A DNA stretch of 64,000 nucleotides from an uncultured Alphaproteobacteria bacterium (lineage in GTDB: Bacteria; Pseudomonadota; Alphaproteobacteria; CAAHEQ01; UBA3637), in NCBI GenBank assembly GCA_944391565.1, contig CALXUB010000021.1:1-64000 (forward strand), in the 5' to 3' direction. Below the pieces are notes generated by a model. The model was given only the letters and a program-made list of their open reading frames with translations. It searched no databases and was not told the origin of the DNA. The translations under genes were made by a program, and so were the position numbers. Of this stretch, positions 8,635 to 17,401 are shown one piece after another (position 1 is the first letter of the stretch; each line of letters starts with the position of its first letter).

Positions 8635-9777
8635 ATGCGCAAAAAAATAAACAAATGGGAAATTGAAGAAGAAACTTTTTTAGCTAAATTATCAGCTTTC
8701 TGGGATCTGTTGTTAGTCGGCGTCGTTATCGCTTTGATTTATCTGAACCAAGACATGAACTATGATGATTTATCCAATGATTTGTTGATGGCTTTCGGGT
8801 CGGCTGCCATTCTTTACATTTTGTATCGCATGATCAAGCGTTTTGCCAGACTTTTGGACAAGCCGGCTTTTGATTATGAAGGCAACGTTGTTTCTTATCG
8901 AGAAGGCTGGTTGTTAAAATATATGATCATGCCGTTATTTTTCTTTTGCGCCTTTATGATTCTGATGGGGTTGTTTCATGTCCACTCGCCTTTGCTTTAT
9001 CATCTGAACGAAGGTTTTGCTGTGACCGGCTTGGTTATCTCGACACGTAATTTGATTTTGGCAGGCTTTGTTTTCATTGCCATTATGCTGGTGACACGTT
9101 TTATCCAACGCATGACTTTGGCAAAGTTAAAAGAACATGTTGAATTGGGTGTCACGTTTAAAAACTCTCTTTTAACCGGCATGGGATATTTAGGGATTGT
9201 ATTGGCTTTTTGCGGATTATTTGCTTTTCTGGGAGCCAACATTTTACCGGTTGTTTTGCTGGGCGCAGCCCTGTTAATCGGCGTGGCATTCGGGTTCAAA
9301 GATATGTTCCAAAGCTTTGTGGCGGGTTTGATTATTTTGATGGAGCGGCCCATTAAAATCGGTGATTGGGTTGTTATTGACGGCGCCGAAGGATTTGTCC
9401 GGAAAATCAATCTGTGCACAACGGAAATTGAAACTTTTGATAAAGCTTCCGTTTTGTTTCCGAACACGGATATCACACAAAAAAGGATCCTCAACTGGAC
9501 ACACGTGGATACAATCGGCAGAACGGAAGTGAAAGTCTCCGTGGCCTATGGCACGGACATTGAAAAAGTCCGCACGCTTTTGTTGAAAACCGCGCAAAGC
9601 CATCCCAGTGTGTTGGATGATCCGGCACCGTCCGTGATTGTGACGGATATTTCTCACGGCCGTGTGGAAATGGAACTGCGGTGTTTTATCCCGAATAAAG
9701 TTCAGATTTTCTCAATTGCCAACACCTTGCGATGTGAAATCTACGAAGCCTTATGTAAAGCCAAGATAAAAAGCTAA
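8635..9777 (+). CDS. Small-conductance mechanosensitive channel, MscS family
   Basis: 380 residues. Four or five N-terminal membrane segments precede the pore helix and beta domain: LLGAALLIGVAFGFKDMFQ, then LERPIKIGDWVVIDGAEGFV and FPNTDITQKRILNWT, all MscS hallmarks. It releases solutes under hypo-osmotic stress. AGAAAGGAAC lies before ATG 8635. The stop overlaps that of the convergent lipoprotein gene by 2 bases. Confidence 0.93.
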   Translation: MRKKINKWEIEEETFLAKLSAFWDLLLVGVVIALIYLNQDMNYDDLSNDLLMAFGSAAILYILYRMIKRFARLLDKPAFDYEGNVVSYREGWLLKYMIMPLFFFCAFMILMGLFHVHSPLLYHLNEGFAVTGLVISTRNLILAGFVFIAIMLVTRFIQRMTLAKLKEHVELGVTFKNSLLTGMGYLGIVLAFCGLFAFLGANILPVVLLGAALLIGVAFGFKDMFQSFVAGLIILMERPIKIGDWVVIDGAEGFVRKINLCTTEIETFDKASVLFPNTDITQKRILNWTHVDTIGRTEVKVSVAYGTDIEKVRTLLLKTAQSHPSVLDDPAPSVIVTDISHGRVEMELRCFIPNKVQIFSIANTLRCEIYEALCKAKIKS

Positions 9778-10061
9778 TCTTTGGCTTTGCAGTCAAAAAA
9801 AGCCGTAGACGGCCAGAAAAAAGTGCAATTAAATTGAGCGTCCGGTGCCCGAACGGCCTGACGTTCTAAAAGTGCGCAAGCATCATCTGCCATCGCTTGC
9901 AGCTCATCCGCATCAGTGAACAAACCGTTATAACAAATGGCAATCCGATCCGGCCGCGATTGACCGACCGGCCAGATTTGTCCGGCTTCTCGCCGCGTAT
10001 CAATAAAAGGCGAACAACCGGCAATGGCCAAAATGATCCCAAAAAGATAAAAATGTTTCAT
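9774..10061 (-). CDS. Small putative lipoprotein
   Basis: 95 residues from ATG at 10059-10061. The N-terminus MKHFYLFGIILAIAGC is a lipoprotein signal peptide with lipobox LAIAGC, so the mature protein should be acylated at that Cys. The remaining ~78 residues contain three further Cys and no recognised domain. A TTG 12 bp upstream is a less likely start. It is convergent with the mscS gene. Confidence 0.65.
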   Translation of the reverse strand: MKHFYLFGIILAIAGCSPFIDTRREAGQIWPVGQSRPDRIAICYNGLFTDADELQAMADDACALLERQAVRAPDAQFNCTFFWPSTAFFDCKAKD

Positions 10062-10148
10062 AAGACTGGACAACTCCTACCTATTTATGTCATGATGTAA
10101 AAGGTTTCTTTCTTTATAGCCTAAAAGAAACGCCGAGGGAAGGTTTAA

Positions 10149-11162
10149 ATGGAAAAAAAATACCGTTTAATAACACGAAACGACTTTGACGGACTGGCCT
10201 GTGCCATTTTGTTAAAAAAATTGGACTTGATAGAGGACATTTTGTTTGTTCATCCGCGGGATATGCAGCACGGCCGCGTTCCCGTGACGATGCAGGATAT
10301 CTCGGCAAATCTGCCTTATGTGACGGGTATCTACATGGCTTTTGATCATCATGAAAGCGAAACAAAACGAATCGGCGATACACGTAAAAACTTTATCTGC
10401 AACGACAAATCCCCTTCAGCGGCCCGCGTCATTTATGATTACTTTCATCTGGACGAAAAGTTCCCGGGTGAGTTTGACGAGCTGCTGGCAGCAGTCGACA
10501 AAGCCGATACCGCTTCCTTTACGAAAGAAGAGATTTTATCACCGACAGGCTGGGTATTATTTAATTTCATTATTGATCCCAAAACCGGGTTTTATCGTTT
10601 CCATGATTTTAAAAAGACACATAATGAGCTTGTTTCTTATTTGATTGACCATTGGGAAGATCGGTCTATTGAGCAAATTTTAGCCCTTCCTGATCTTCAG
10701 GAGCGCATTCAATTTTATGAAACTTACCGACAGCCTTTTATCGATCAAATCAACCGCTGTGCTTCGGTCTGCCAGGATTTGGTCACTGTTGATTTACGTG
10801 AAGAAGAAATTCTCTATCCCGGCAATCGGTTCATGGTGTATGCACTTTATCCGCATTGTGATTTGTCTTTATTTATTCAAAAGGATACACAGGCCAACCG
10901 AATTACTTTTTCGGCCGGCAAGTCTATTTTAAAAACAACCTGTCCGCTGGATGTCGGCGAATTGATGCTGAAATACCACGGCGGCGGACATGCAGGTGCA
11001 GGGACTTGCCAAAGCGGTCATTTTGATGTAGAAAAAATAAAGACGGATTTAATTGCCGATATTTTATTGGGCTATCAGGAAAGCAAAAATGAAAACACAC
11101 ATGGACATTCACGAATATCAGGCCAAAAAAATATTTCGCCATGTGGGGATTCCCATCCTTAA
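10149..11162 (+). CDS. DHH-family phosphoesterase
   Basis: 337 residues. The DHH domain has DFDGLACAILLKKL near the N-terminus and the FDHHES signature around residue 77. The C-terminal DHHA1-like part includes YHGGGHAGAGTCQ, which binds the substrate phosphate. Relatives cleave short oligonucleotides, pAp, c-di-AMP or polyphosphate; the substrate cannot be told from sequence. The last ~24 codons overlap the next gene by 74 bp and look like read-through past the usual end, hinting at loss of an older stop. Confidence 0.85.
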   Translation: MEKKYRLITRNDFDGLACAILLKKLDLIEDILFVHPRDMQHGRVPVTMQDISANLPYVTGIYMAFDHHESETKRIGDTRKNFICNDKSPSAARVIYDYFHLDEKFPGEFDELLAAVDKADTASFTKEEILSPTGWVLFNFIIDPKTGFYRFHDFKKTHNELVSYLIDHWEDRSIEQILALPDLQERIQFYETYRQPFIDQINRCASVCQDLVTVDLREEEILYPGNRFMVYALYPHCDLSLFIQKDTQANRITFSAGKSILKTTCPLDVGELMLKYHGGGHAGAGTCQSGHFDVEKIKTDLIADILLGYQESKNENTHGHSRISGQKNISPCGDSHP

Positions 11163-12279
11163 AGGCGCTGTGGCTTATACGGGTGCCGAAGCCGCCCGCG
11201 TTGCCGAAAAAATTGATTCGGCCAAAGGTTGGGTTGTCAAGGCACAAATTTATTCTCCCATGCGGGGACAAGGTGTTTTTCGTGAAAAAGAAGCCGGAAA
11301 GAAAAGCGGTATTCGTTTTGCCAAAACACGTTCATCTGTTCGCAAAGAAACAGAAGCCATGCTGGGCAACCGATTGGTCACGCCTTTTACCGGACCGCAG
11401 GGACAGGAAGTCAAAAAAGTTTACATCGAAGAAAAAATTGATATCAGTGCCACATACGCATTGGAAATTTACATTGATTTTTCACAAGAAAAAGTTTTCG
11501 TGACGGCTCAGAACACGACTCCCGGCATCAAGGGCCGCATCATCAAACAAGAATTGGATTTGCAAAAAAATCTAACCCCTTCCCGCGCTGCCGGTATAGC
11601 CGCCAAAATCGGCATGAAACGCGGGCACATCAAACGGACAGCCAAAATTCTTCAGGCAATGTATGAAATTTTCAAAACATATGCTGCTTTTCGCGTGGAA
11701 ATCAGTCCGTTGGTAATTACTTCGACCAACAGTTTGGTTGCTTTAGACGGTAAAATCGTCTTTGACCCAGATGCCGTTTCAAACTACAAAGAAATTGCCG
11801 ATATGCGTGATCGAGAAGATGAAAGCTTGAATGAAATCAAAGCACGTCTTAATAATTTCAGGTATGTAAAATTGAACGGCAATATCGGTTGTATCACGAA
11901 CGGCTCCGGTCTGTCCATGGCGACACTGGATTTGCTGCACATGTATGGCGGCACGCCTTCTTGCATTTTGGATTTAGGCGGTGATCCTACCAAAGAAATC
12001 GTTGCCAATGCGCTGAAAACCATTTTATCCGAACCGGATATTGAAGGTGTTTTGATTAACATTTTCGGCGGCAGTGCACGATGCGACATCATTGCGGAAG
12101 GATTGGTTTCGGCGGCTAAGGAAATCAGTGACAGCATCCCGATTGTCGTTCGAATTGAAGGAACAAACGATCAAATCGGCTGTCGTCTTTTATTTGAATC
12201 CGGACTTCCGTTTATTGTAAAACAAAGCATGGATGATGCTGTGCGGACGATCATTCAATCGGTGCAGGAGATCATGTGA
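11089..12279 (+). CDS. Divergent succinyl-CoA ligase beta-like subunit (ATP-grasp)
   Basis: 396 residues starting at ATG 11089 after AGGAAAGC. It begins MKTHMDIHEYQAKKIFR, the SucC start. ATP-grasp blocks (VVKAQIYSPMRGQG, YIEEKIDISATY, EISPLVITS) are recognisable but altered: the glycine-rich AGGRGKAGG loop is changed to SPMRGQGVF and the FLDVGGGATKE block reads ILDLGGDPTKE. The C-terminal CoA-ligase domain keeps GNIGCITNGSGL and NIFGG. The family makes succinyl-CoA or malyl-CoA. Together with the altered partner gene, canonical activity is doubtful. Confidence 0.82.
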   Translation: MKTHMDIHEYQAKKIFRHVGIPILKGAVAYTGAEAARVAEKIDSAKGWVVKAQIYSPMRGQGVFREKEAGKKSGIRFAKTRSSVRKETEAMLGNRLVTPFTGPQGQEVKKVYIEEKIDISATYALEIYIDFSQEKVFVTAQNTTPGIKGRIIKQELDLQKNLTPSRAAGIAAKIGMKRGHIKRTAKILQAMYEIFKTYAAFRVEISPLVITSTNSLVALDGKIVFDPDAVSNYKEIADMRDREDESLNEIKARLNNFRYVKLNGNIGCITNGSGLSMATLDLLHMYGGTPSCILDLGGDPTKEIVANALKTILSEPDIEGVLINIFGGSARCDIIAEGLVSAAKEISDSIPIVVRIEGTNDQIGCRLLFESGLPFIVKQSMDDAVRTIIQSVQEIM

Positions 12280-13160
12280 TGAGCATTATTGCGAACCAAA
12301 AAACAAAAGTCATCTGTCAAGGGATTTTAACGGCGCAAGGCCTGCATCATACAGAGCAGGCACTGGCCTATGGCACCAACATTATCGGTGGAATTGCTGC
12401 CGGCCGCGGCGGCGAGGAAGTTTTAAAAGTGCCGCTTTACAATACACTGGATGAAGCAATTGCACGACAAAAACCTGACGTCAGTGTTATTTATGCGTCA
12501 CCGTCTCAGGCTCCACTTGAAATCAAGGCTGCGATTGAAGCCGAAATTCCGTGGATTATTTGCACGACGGAACGCATCCCCGTACATGAAATTTTAAAAA
12601 TTAAAAGTATGCTGAAAAAATCCAAAAGCCGTTTGATCGGACCGGCTGCGCCCGGTATTATCACGGCCGGGGAGTGCAAGTTGGGAACCATGCCGGCCCA
12701 TTTGTTTGAACCGGGATCAATCGGTATCATGTCCCGTTCCAGTTCCGTCATGTATGAAGCTTTACAGCAGCTTAAGAAAAAAGGACTGGGCGTGTCGACT
12801 TGCGTTGCCTTAGGCGCCTATCCCATTTTAGGGACAAGTTTTGTCGAGATGATGGAATTGTTCGGTCGAGACAAAAAAACAAAAGCTGTTCTTTTAATCG
12901 GTGAAATCGGCGGCATGTTTGAACAAAATCTGGCCGCTTATTACGCTAAATTAAAACGGCGCAAACCGTTGATCAGCTATGTGGCCGGCTCGTTTGTGCC
13001 GGAAAAAACATACATGGGCAACATCGGCGCCATCGTGTTATCGGAACAGGAAAAAACATCTTATAAAAATCAAGTGCTGCAAGAGGCCGGCTCCGTCATC
13101 ATTGACAGCCCGAACCGAATTGGCGATGCAGTCTTTAAAACACTTTCAAAAATAGGATAA
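12279..13160 (+). CDS. Divergent succinyl-CoA ligase alpha-like subunit lacking the phospho-histidine
   Basis: 293 residues, clearly SucD-like along its length: KVICQGIL, AYGTNIIGGIAAGRGG, IGPAAPGIITAGECKLG, STCVALGAYPILG, LLIGEIGG. The start ATG shares its A with the sucC-like stop (TGATG). The catalytic phospho-histidine, in GHAGAI of normal SucD (E. coli His246), is Asn here: YMGNIGAIVL, codon AAC, residue 248. The following GGKGTA loop is also gone, and SRSGTL is SRSSSV. It should not form the phospho-histidine intermediate. What the pair does instead is unknown. Confidence 0.85.
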   Translation: MSIIANQKTKVICQGILTAQGLHHTEQALAYGTNIIGGIAAGRGGEEVLKVPLYNTLDEAIARQKPDVSVIYASPSQAPLEIKAAIEAEIPWIICTTERIPVHEILKIKSMLKKSKSRLIGPAAPGIITAGECKLGTMPAHLFEPGSIGIMSRSSSVMYEALQQLKKKGLGVSTCVALGAYPILGTSFVEMMELFGRDKKTKAVLLIGEIGGMFEQNLAAYYAKLKRRKPLISYVAGSFVPEKTYMGNIGAIVLSEQEKTSYKNQVLQEAGSVIIDSPNRIGDAVFKTLSKIG

Positions 13161-13164
13161 TAAC

Positions 13165-13713
13165 ATGACGGATTTAACTTTTTTAAATCTGGTTTATACG
13201 CGCATCAGTCACGATTTATCTAATCTGGCCGGCGCACTTTACAACGGAACGGAACTGTTGGCCGAAGACCCGTTAGCCGTTAAAGAAACCGGCAGCCTTT
13301 TAACGCAAAGCGCGACAGCTCTGATGAGTCGGCTTCAATTTTTTCGTCAAACTTTCGGCACTCCCTTTGAAAGCGCTGAAGATAAAACGGCTTTTTATCT
13401 GGCGACCTTGTCCGTTCCGATTGAATGGCATGATTGTTGTGAAAATGCTTTGGAACGGGCCATTGTGATGACATTGGCCGATCAGTTGATCCGCGGCGGC
13501 CGAATTTTTAAAGCAGAACAAACCATTTGGGCGACGGGGGAACGCCTGAAAGAAAATGAACGTCTGGCCGATCGGCTTGCCGGCGATGGGACGAACGCCG
13601 GTGCCGATGAAGCGCCCGCTTTGATGGCAGCCTATTTGGCCGAGGCAGACGGGAAAAAACTGACTTACTTGCAAAACAACGATAAACTGGGGATTAAAAT
13701 TGAAAATCGTTAA
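13165..13713 (+). CDS. chpT: ChpT-like histidine phosphotransferase
   Basis: 182 residues. The N-terminal helix RISHDLSNLAGALYNGTELL resembles the ChpT dimerisation/phosphotransfer helix with its His at residue 15. The rest is a degenerate histidine-kinase ATPase-like fold without ATP-binding motifs. ChpT passes phosphate from CckA to CtrA and CpdR in Alphaproteobacteria. It sits 4 bp after the sucD-like gene and before cheY and cheR, which suggests a link with motility control. Confidence 0.75.
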   Translation: MTDLTFLNLVYTRISHDLSNLAGALYNGTELLAEDPLAVKETGSLLTQSATALMSRLQFFRQTFGTPFESAEDKTAFYLATLSVPIEWHDCCENALERAIVMTLADQLIRGGRIFKAEQTIWATGERLKENERLADRLAGDGTNAGADEAPALMAAYLAEADGKKLTYLQNNDKLGIKIENR

Positions 13714-13770
13714 ACCTTTTTGTTGTCTTTTTTCGAACTTTATGACATTTTAAAAGAAAAGAGGTTCGAG

Positions 13771-14121
13771 ATGAAAACAGTACTTGTACTCCTAGATTCA
13801 AAGCCCATGATGTTTATTCTGCAAAAAATGCTGGAAGACTTGGGATTTTCTGTTTTTGTCCGCTCTAACTTAACGGATGCTCAAGACTTGCTGAACCAAG
13901 ATGATAAAATTGACGCCGTTTTATTGGATAAAACCATTCATGCGGAACCGACCGCCTCACTGATTCAAGCTTTTCCTCACGTAAAATTCATTTATGTATC
14001 GAACCAAACCGCGCCGTCGGATATTCAAACAGCGTTGGATTTAGGTGCCGCGGAATATATCATGAAACCGTTTGATCATGATATTTTGCAAAGCAAACTT
14101 TCTTTGGCGGGGTTGTTATGA
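13771..14121 (+). CDS. CheY-like single-domain response regulator
   Basis: 116 residues from ATG 13771 (GAGGTTCGAG upstream), consisting only of a receiver domain. The phospho-acceptor Asp is in AVLLDKT, the conserved Thr/Ser region is YVSNQTAP, and the Lys is in IMKPFDHD. The acidic pair near the N-terminus is reduced (LLDSKP with one Asp). It overlaps cheR by ATGA. Its partner could be ChpT, encoded just upstream, or a chemotaxis kinase outside the window. Confidence 0.85.
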   Translation: MKTVLVLLDSKPMMFILQKMLEDLGFSVFVRSNLTDAQDLLNQDDKIDAVLLDKTIHAEPTASLIQAFPHVKFIYVSNQTAPSDIQTALDLGAAEYIMKPFDHDILQSKLSLAGLL

Positions 14122-15005
14122 CACCGAATGATTTTAAATTCATTGCCGAATTGCTGAAAGAACAATCAGGTTTTTCTTTGACACCTAATCAGATTTACCT
14201 TTTGGAAAGCCGTTTGGGCCCGATTTTAAGACAAAACAACCTCATCAGTTTGGAAGATTTAATCAACTCTTTGCGTCTGAATGATGTTGAGCTGAGAGAC
14301 TCCGTTATCGAAGCCGTCAGTATCAATAACACACGTTTTTTTCGCAACAAATATGTTTTTTCTGCTATTGAAAGCTTTTTGAAAGAACTGCTGGCGGAAA
14401 AACCGCTGACCAAAAAAATTAAAATCTTGTCAGCCGGATGTGCCAGCGGCCAAGAACCAGTTTCCATCGCTATTCTTTTACAGGAGATGAACTTACCCGC
14501 AGACGTTAAAATGGATGTCTATGCTTTGGATATGTCCAAACAAATCATCGCAAGAGCCAAAAAAGGCACTTATACACACTATGAAGTCCAAAAGGGGTTA
14601 GCCATCCGATTCCTTTTGAAGTATTTTACGCCTGATGAGGAAACTTGGAAATTAAAGCCGGAGCTTTTAAAAACCATTCATTATCAAGTTCATAATATGA
14701 TGAAGCCGCTTTTTGAAAAAAACTTTGATGTTGTTTTATGCCGCAATATGCTGTCATACATGACTGAAACAGCTCAAAAGACGGCCATCACACATATTGA
14801 AAACAGTCTGGAGCCCGGTGGACTGCTGATTATCGGTGCCTCTGAAACACTTCACGATAATCCCAATTTTGAGAAAATCCCAAGCCAGCTCGGCTGCTAT
14901 CGTTTCATCGGCACTCCTACTGCCATTAAAGATCAAAATACCGCTTGGACATTGATTAAAAAGCCGCTTTTCAAGCCGGCCGTTCCGAACAGAAGACCTT
15001 CATAA
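14118..15005 (+). CDS. cheR: Chemotaxis protein methyltransferase CheR
   Basis: 295 residues: an N-terminal all-alpha CheR domain (DFKFIAELLKEQSGFSL; VSINNTRFFRN) followed by the SAM-binding domain with SAGCASGQEPVSIAILLQE and the VVLCRNMLSYM block. It methylates glutamates of chemoreceptors. No receptor or other che gene is in the window. It is translationally coupled to the upstream response regulator. Confidence 0.92.
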   Translation: MTPNDFKFIAELLKEQSGFSLTPNQIYLLESRLGPILRQNNLISLEDLINSLRLNDVELRDSVIEAVSINNTRFFRNKYVFSAIESFLKELLAEKPLTKKIKILSAGCASGQEPVSIAILLQEMNLPADVKMDVYALDMSKQIIARAKKGTYTHYEVQKGLAIRFLLKYFTPDEETWKLKPELLKTIHYQVHNMMKPLFEKNFDVVLCRNMLSYMTETAQKTAITHIENSLEPGGLLIIGASETLHDNPNFEKIPSQLGCYRFIGTPTAIKDQNTAWTLIKKPLFKPAVPNRRPS

Positions 15006-15173
15006 ATCCCGAAAACCTGACCCAGCTTGAATAGAAAAATATCAACTAAAAAGTGCTATTAAAAAATTTTGTTTTATAGACTAAAAAATGCAATCTTTAG
15101 ATTGTAATATCATCATAATCCTCTTATAATAACTGTGTATCGCGAGTCGAATTTTTTATAAAGGAGGAGAGTT

Positions 15174-15470
15174 ATGCAATTATGTAAAAATGTATCAGTC
15201 AATGGACGACGTACCAGCATGCGGATGGACAAAGAGACATGTTCGGCCCTATCGGATATTTGCCAACGTGAAAATATGACATTGAATGCCTTGTGTTCCT
15301 TAATTGATGAACGACGGGAAGAAGCGTCATTAACAGCCGCAGTTCGTTTATTTATCATGATCTATTACAGAAGTCGGCTGGAAGCTTTTGAAAAAGAAGC
15401 AGGTATTGAACAAAAAGAAACGATCAGCCCGCGTGTTTCGGCTGTTCTGTCGAGCATTCAAGAAAAATAA
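15174..15470 (+). CDS. Ribbon-helix-helix domain protein
   Basis: 98 residues preceded by a strong AAGGAGGAGAG site. The N-terminal part (SVNGRRTSMRMDKETCSALSD, NMTLNALCSLIDER, LTAAVRLFIMIYYR) matches the alphaproteobacterial ribbon-helix-helix family (RHH_4). It is probably a small DNA-binding regulator, with a charged C-terminal tail. It stands alone between cheR and a terminator; its target is unknown. Confidence 0.78.
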   Translation: MQLCKNVSVNGRRTSMRMDKETCSALSDICQRENMTLNALCSLIDERREEASLTAAVRLFIMIYYRSRLEAFEKEAGIEQKETISPRVSAVLSSIQEK

Positions 15471-15493
15471 ATGAACAACAGACTTGTGATAAG

Positions 15494-15522
15494 AAAAGCC
15501 GCTTCATGCGGCTTTTATTTTT
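15494..15522 (+). terminator. Rho-independent terminator after the RHH gene
   Basis: A perfect 9-bp stem AAAAGCCGC / GCGGCTTTT with loop TTCAT, followed by ATTTTTA. It lies 24 bp after the RHH stop and can also serve the convergent small gene. Confidence 0.85.
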
Positions 15523-15709
15523 AATAGGACACTTTTTTTTCGATTTTATCTTTTGAAAGAAGTTTTTTTTCAGGAGATTGACTTTTTTTTGCCTCTTCAA
15601 CGCACTTTAAAAAAGAGGCATTGGCTTCTGGACAGTTTTTTTTCAACACTTCCGTAAAGTTTTGTCCCCATATATTGACAATTTTCTTTTTCATAAAATC
15701 TGCGTACAT
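15521..15709 (-). CDS. Small basic hypothetical protein
   Basis: 62 residues from ATG at 15707-15709 with AAGGAAGAAAAT upstream: MYADFMKKKIVNIWGQ, then a helix with two Cys (KKNCPEANASFLKCVEEAKK) and a very lysine-rich end. A longer reading through the rpmE terminator is unlikely. No family recognised. It follows rpmE on the same strand, after a terminator. Confidence 0.55.
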   Translation of the reverse strand: MYADFMKKKIVNIWGQNFTEVLKKNCPEANASFLKCVEEAKKSQSPEKKLLSKDKIEKKVSY

Positions 15710-15725
15710 ATTTTCTTCCTTTTTG

Positions 15726-15757
15726 CAAAAAAAAACGCCCATAGAAACGAGCGTTTT
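15726..15757 (-). terminator. Rho-independent terminator of rpmE
   Basis: On the minus strand, AAAACGCTC / GGGCGTTTT forms a 9-bp stem (one G-T pair) followed by a run of nine T. It lies right after the rpmE stop codon. Confidence 0.85.
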
Positions 15758-15761
15758 TTCT

Positions 15762-15992
15762 TTAGTTCGTTTTTTTAGTCCCAAATCCGGCAAAACGTTT
15801 ATTAAACTTTGCCAACTGCCCACCGGTATCGATTAAACGCTGAACACCCGTCCAAGCCGGATGCGCCAGCGGGTCAATGTCCAAACGAATGGTATCCCCG
15901 GCTTTACCGGCAGTCGTTCTGGTTTTGAACTCTTCCCCATTTGTCATCACAACCGTGACTTCATGGTAGTCTGGGTGAATATCTTTTTTCAT
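15762..15992 (-). CDS. rpmE: 50S ribosomal protein L31
   Basis: 76 residues, starting at the second ATG (15990-15992) because GGAG is 8 nt before it and only 2 nt before the first. The start [12 protein letters not shown] and the block [24 protein letters not shown] are typical of alphaproteobacterial L31. There is no zinc-binding CxxC, so it is the zinc-free form. Component of the large ribosomal subunit. Confidence 0.95.
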   Translation of the reverse strand: MKKDIHPDYHEVTVVMTNGEEFKTRTTAGKAGDTIRLDIDPLAHPAWTGVQRLIDTGGQLAKFNKRFAGFGTKKTN

Positions 15993-16060
15993 TTGCATTA
16001 CTCCACTTCAATTTGCGAAGGCTTTTATACACGATTTTCAAATAAAAATCAAGTCTTTTT

Positions 16061-16513
16061 TTATTTCAAGAAAATCTCGACCCGATGCGGCGTAATAATG
16101 GGATTAACGCGATTGTTCAACACCCTATACACGGAAATAGAAGGATTGATATCTTTTAACGCATTTTCAACAGACTTCAACCGTTCATCCCCGATAGAGG
16201 GGGACATTTCCGGTGTCGCATAGGTATACAAATGAATGGCTGCATTTTCCTGTTCTGCTTGCGATATAACGGATTGCAACGTTCCCAAATTTTCTTTTTT
16301 CAAAGTTGATTGTTCGGGTGCAAAATAAATCGTTGAGATTTTTTTTAAAGTACGCGGTGCATTATTGCCCTGAAAAGGCGTATCCGCGCTGCTCGCGTCA
16401 CCACCGGCGCCGCCGGCCTGCAGATAAGGCAAAAAAGGAATTTTACGAACATTTTGTGCTTGCACCGTTAAGGCACAAGCTAAAAACAAAAGACTGTAAA
16501 AAATCTTTCTCAT
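16061..16513 (-). CDS. Secreted protein with OmpA-C-like domain
   Basis: 150 residues with a signal peptide (MRKIFYSLLFLACALTVQA, cleavage before QN). The C-terminal ~85 residues resemble an OmpA/Pal peptidoglycan-binding domain: TIYFAPEQSTLKKENLGTL and IGDERLKSVENALKDI. The Asp and Arg that bind diaminopimelate are only partly recognisable, so binding is uncertain. It starts 4 bp after the suhB stop, so it is probably the last gene of an efp-suhB transcript. Confidence 0.62.
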   Translation of the reverse strand: MRKIFYSLLFLACALTVQAQNVRKIPFLPYLQAGGAGGDASSADTPFQGNNAPRTLKKISTIYFAPEQSTLKKENLGTLQSVISQAEQENAAIHLYTYATPEMSPSIGDERLKSVENALKDINPSISVYRVLNNRVNPIITPHRVEIFLK

Positions 16514-16516
16514 GAA

Positions 16517-17401
16517 CTATCCTTTCTTTGACAACTCCTTTTGAATAGTCGTAAAGAGTGATAAATTACTGGCAATCACATATTCTTCCCCCGTCAAATC
16601 CTGCAAGCCTGTTTTTCCCGAAAGCGTGGCAATGGTTCCACCGGCTTCCCGAATAAATAAACTGGCCGCAGCGATATCCCAAATCGGCGTTTTTTGAGCA
16701 ATAAAAGCATCCAGTTGTCCGGCTGTCACTTCCGACAGCTGAAGCGTTGTCGCTCCATAATAGCGAAATCCTGCGATTCGTCCGGACATATTCTGTAAAA
16801 CAGCGGATTGCAGCCGGCTGACAGAACCAATCAGGCATTCCGACAGATTCGTTCGTCCGGAAACACGCAATCGTTTTTGACCGGAAGGGGTCATTAAAAA
16901 CGCCCCTTGTCCTTTTTCGGCATAATATAAATCATTGCTGATCGGATTAAAGACAACGGCCGCCGTCACGGCATCATGATATTTCAATGCAACGGAAACC
17001 GCAAAAAACGGCAGGGCATGAATAAAATTTGTCGTCCCGTCAATCGGATCAATAATCCAGGTAAAAGGCGAGTCGTTTTTTGACGGAATGACACCTCGTT
17101 CTTCCGAGATAAAGCCATAATCGGGCCGATCTTCCGACAAACTGTCGATTAAAATCTGTTCCACCTGAATATCCGCATTAGACACAAAGTCGCCCGGTCC
17201 TTTACGTGTCACCTGCAACTCGCCGACTTCACCGAAGTCTCTGATCAAAGAACGGCCGGCTTTTTGAACAGCCTTCACCATCACGTTCATAATGGCGGAC
17301 AAAGAAGAAATACGCTGTCTTTCGCGTGTTTCAGCCCGTTCCAGCCGTTCTCTGCGCCGTTGTATCGGATCTATTTTACGTTTTTCCGTTGTAAAAGCCA
17401 T
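16517..17401 (-). CDS. suhB: Inositol-1-monophosphatase family protein
   Basis: 294 residues. Metal-site motifs are present: EERG near residue 100, WIIDPIDGTTNFIHALP, and WDIAAASLFIREAGG. The block SAIMNVMVKAVQKAGRSLIRDFGEV is typical of alphaproteobacterial SuhB. The first ~31 residues are an extra basic, Arg-rich extension, but the start is supported by a TAATG overlap with the efp stop. It dephosphorylates inositol phosphate and related compounds; in E. coli it also assists rRNA transcription. Confidence 0.9.
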   Translation of the reverse strand: MAFTTEKRKIDPIQRRRERLERAETRERQRISSLSAIMNVMVKAVQKAGRSLIRDFGEVGELQVTRKGPGDFVSNADIQVEQILIDSLSEDRPDYGFISEERGVIPSKNDSPFTWIIDPIDGTTNFIHALPFFAVSVALKYHDAVTAAVVFNPISNDLYYAEKGQGAFLMTPSGQKRLRVSGRTNLSECLIGSVSRLQSAVLQNMSGRIAGFRYYGATTLQLSEVTAGQLDAFIAQKTPIWDIAAASLFIREAGGTIATLSGKTGLQDLTGEEYVIASNLSLFTTIQKELSKKG

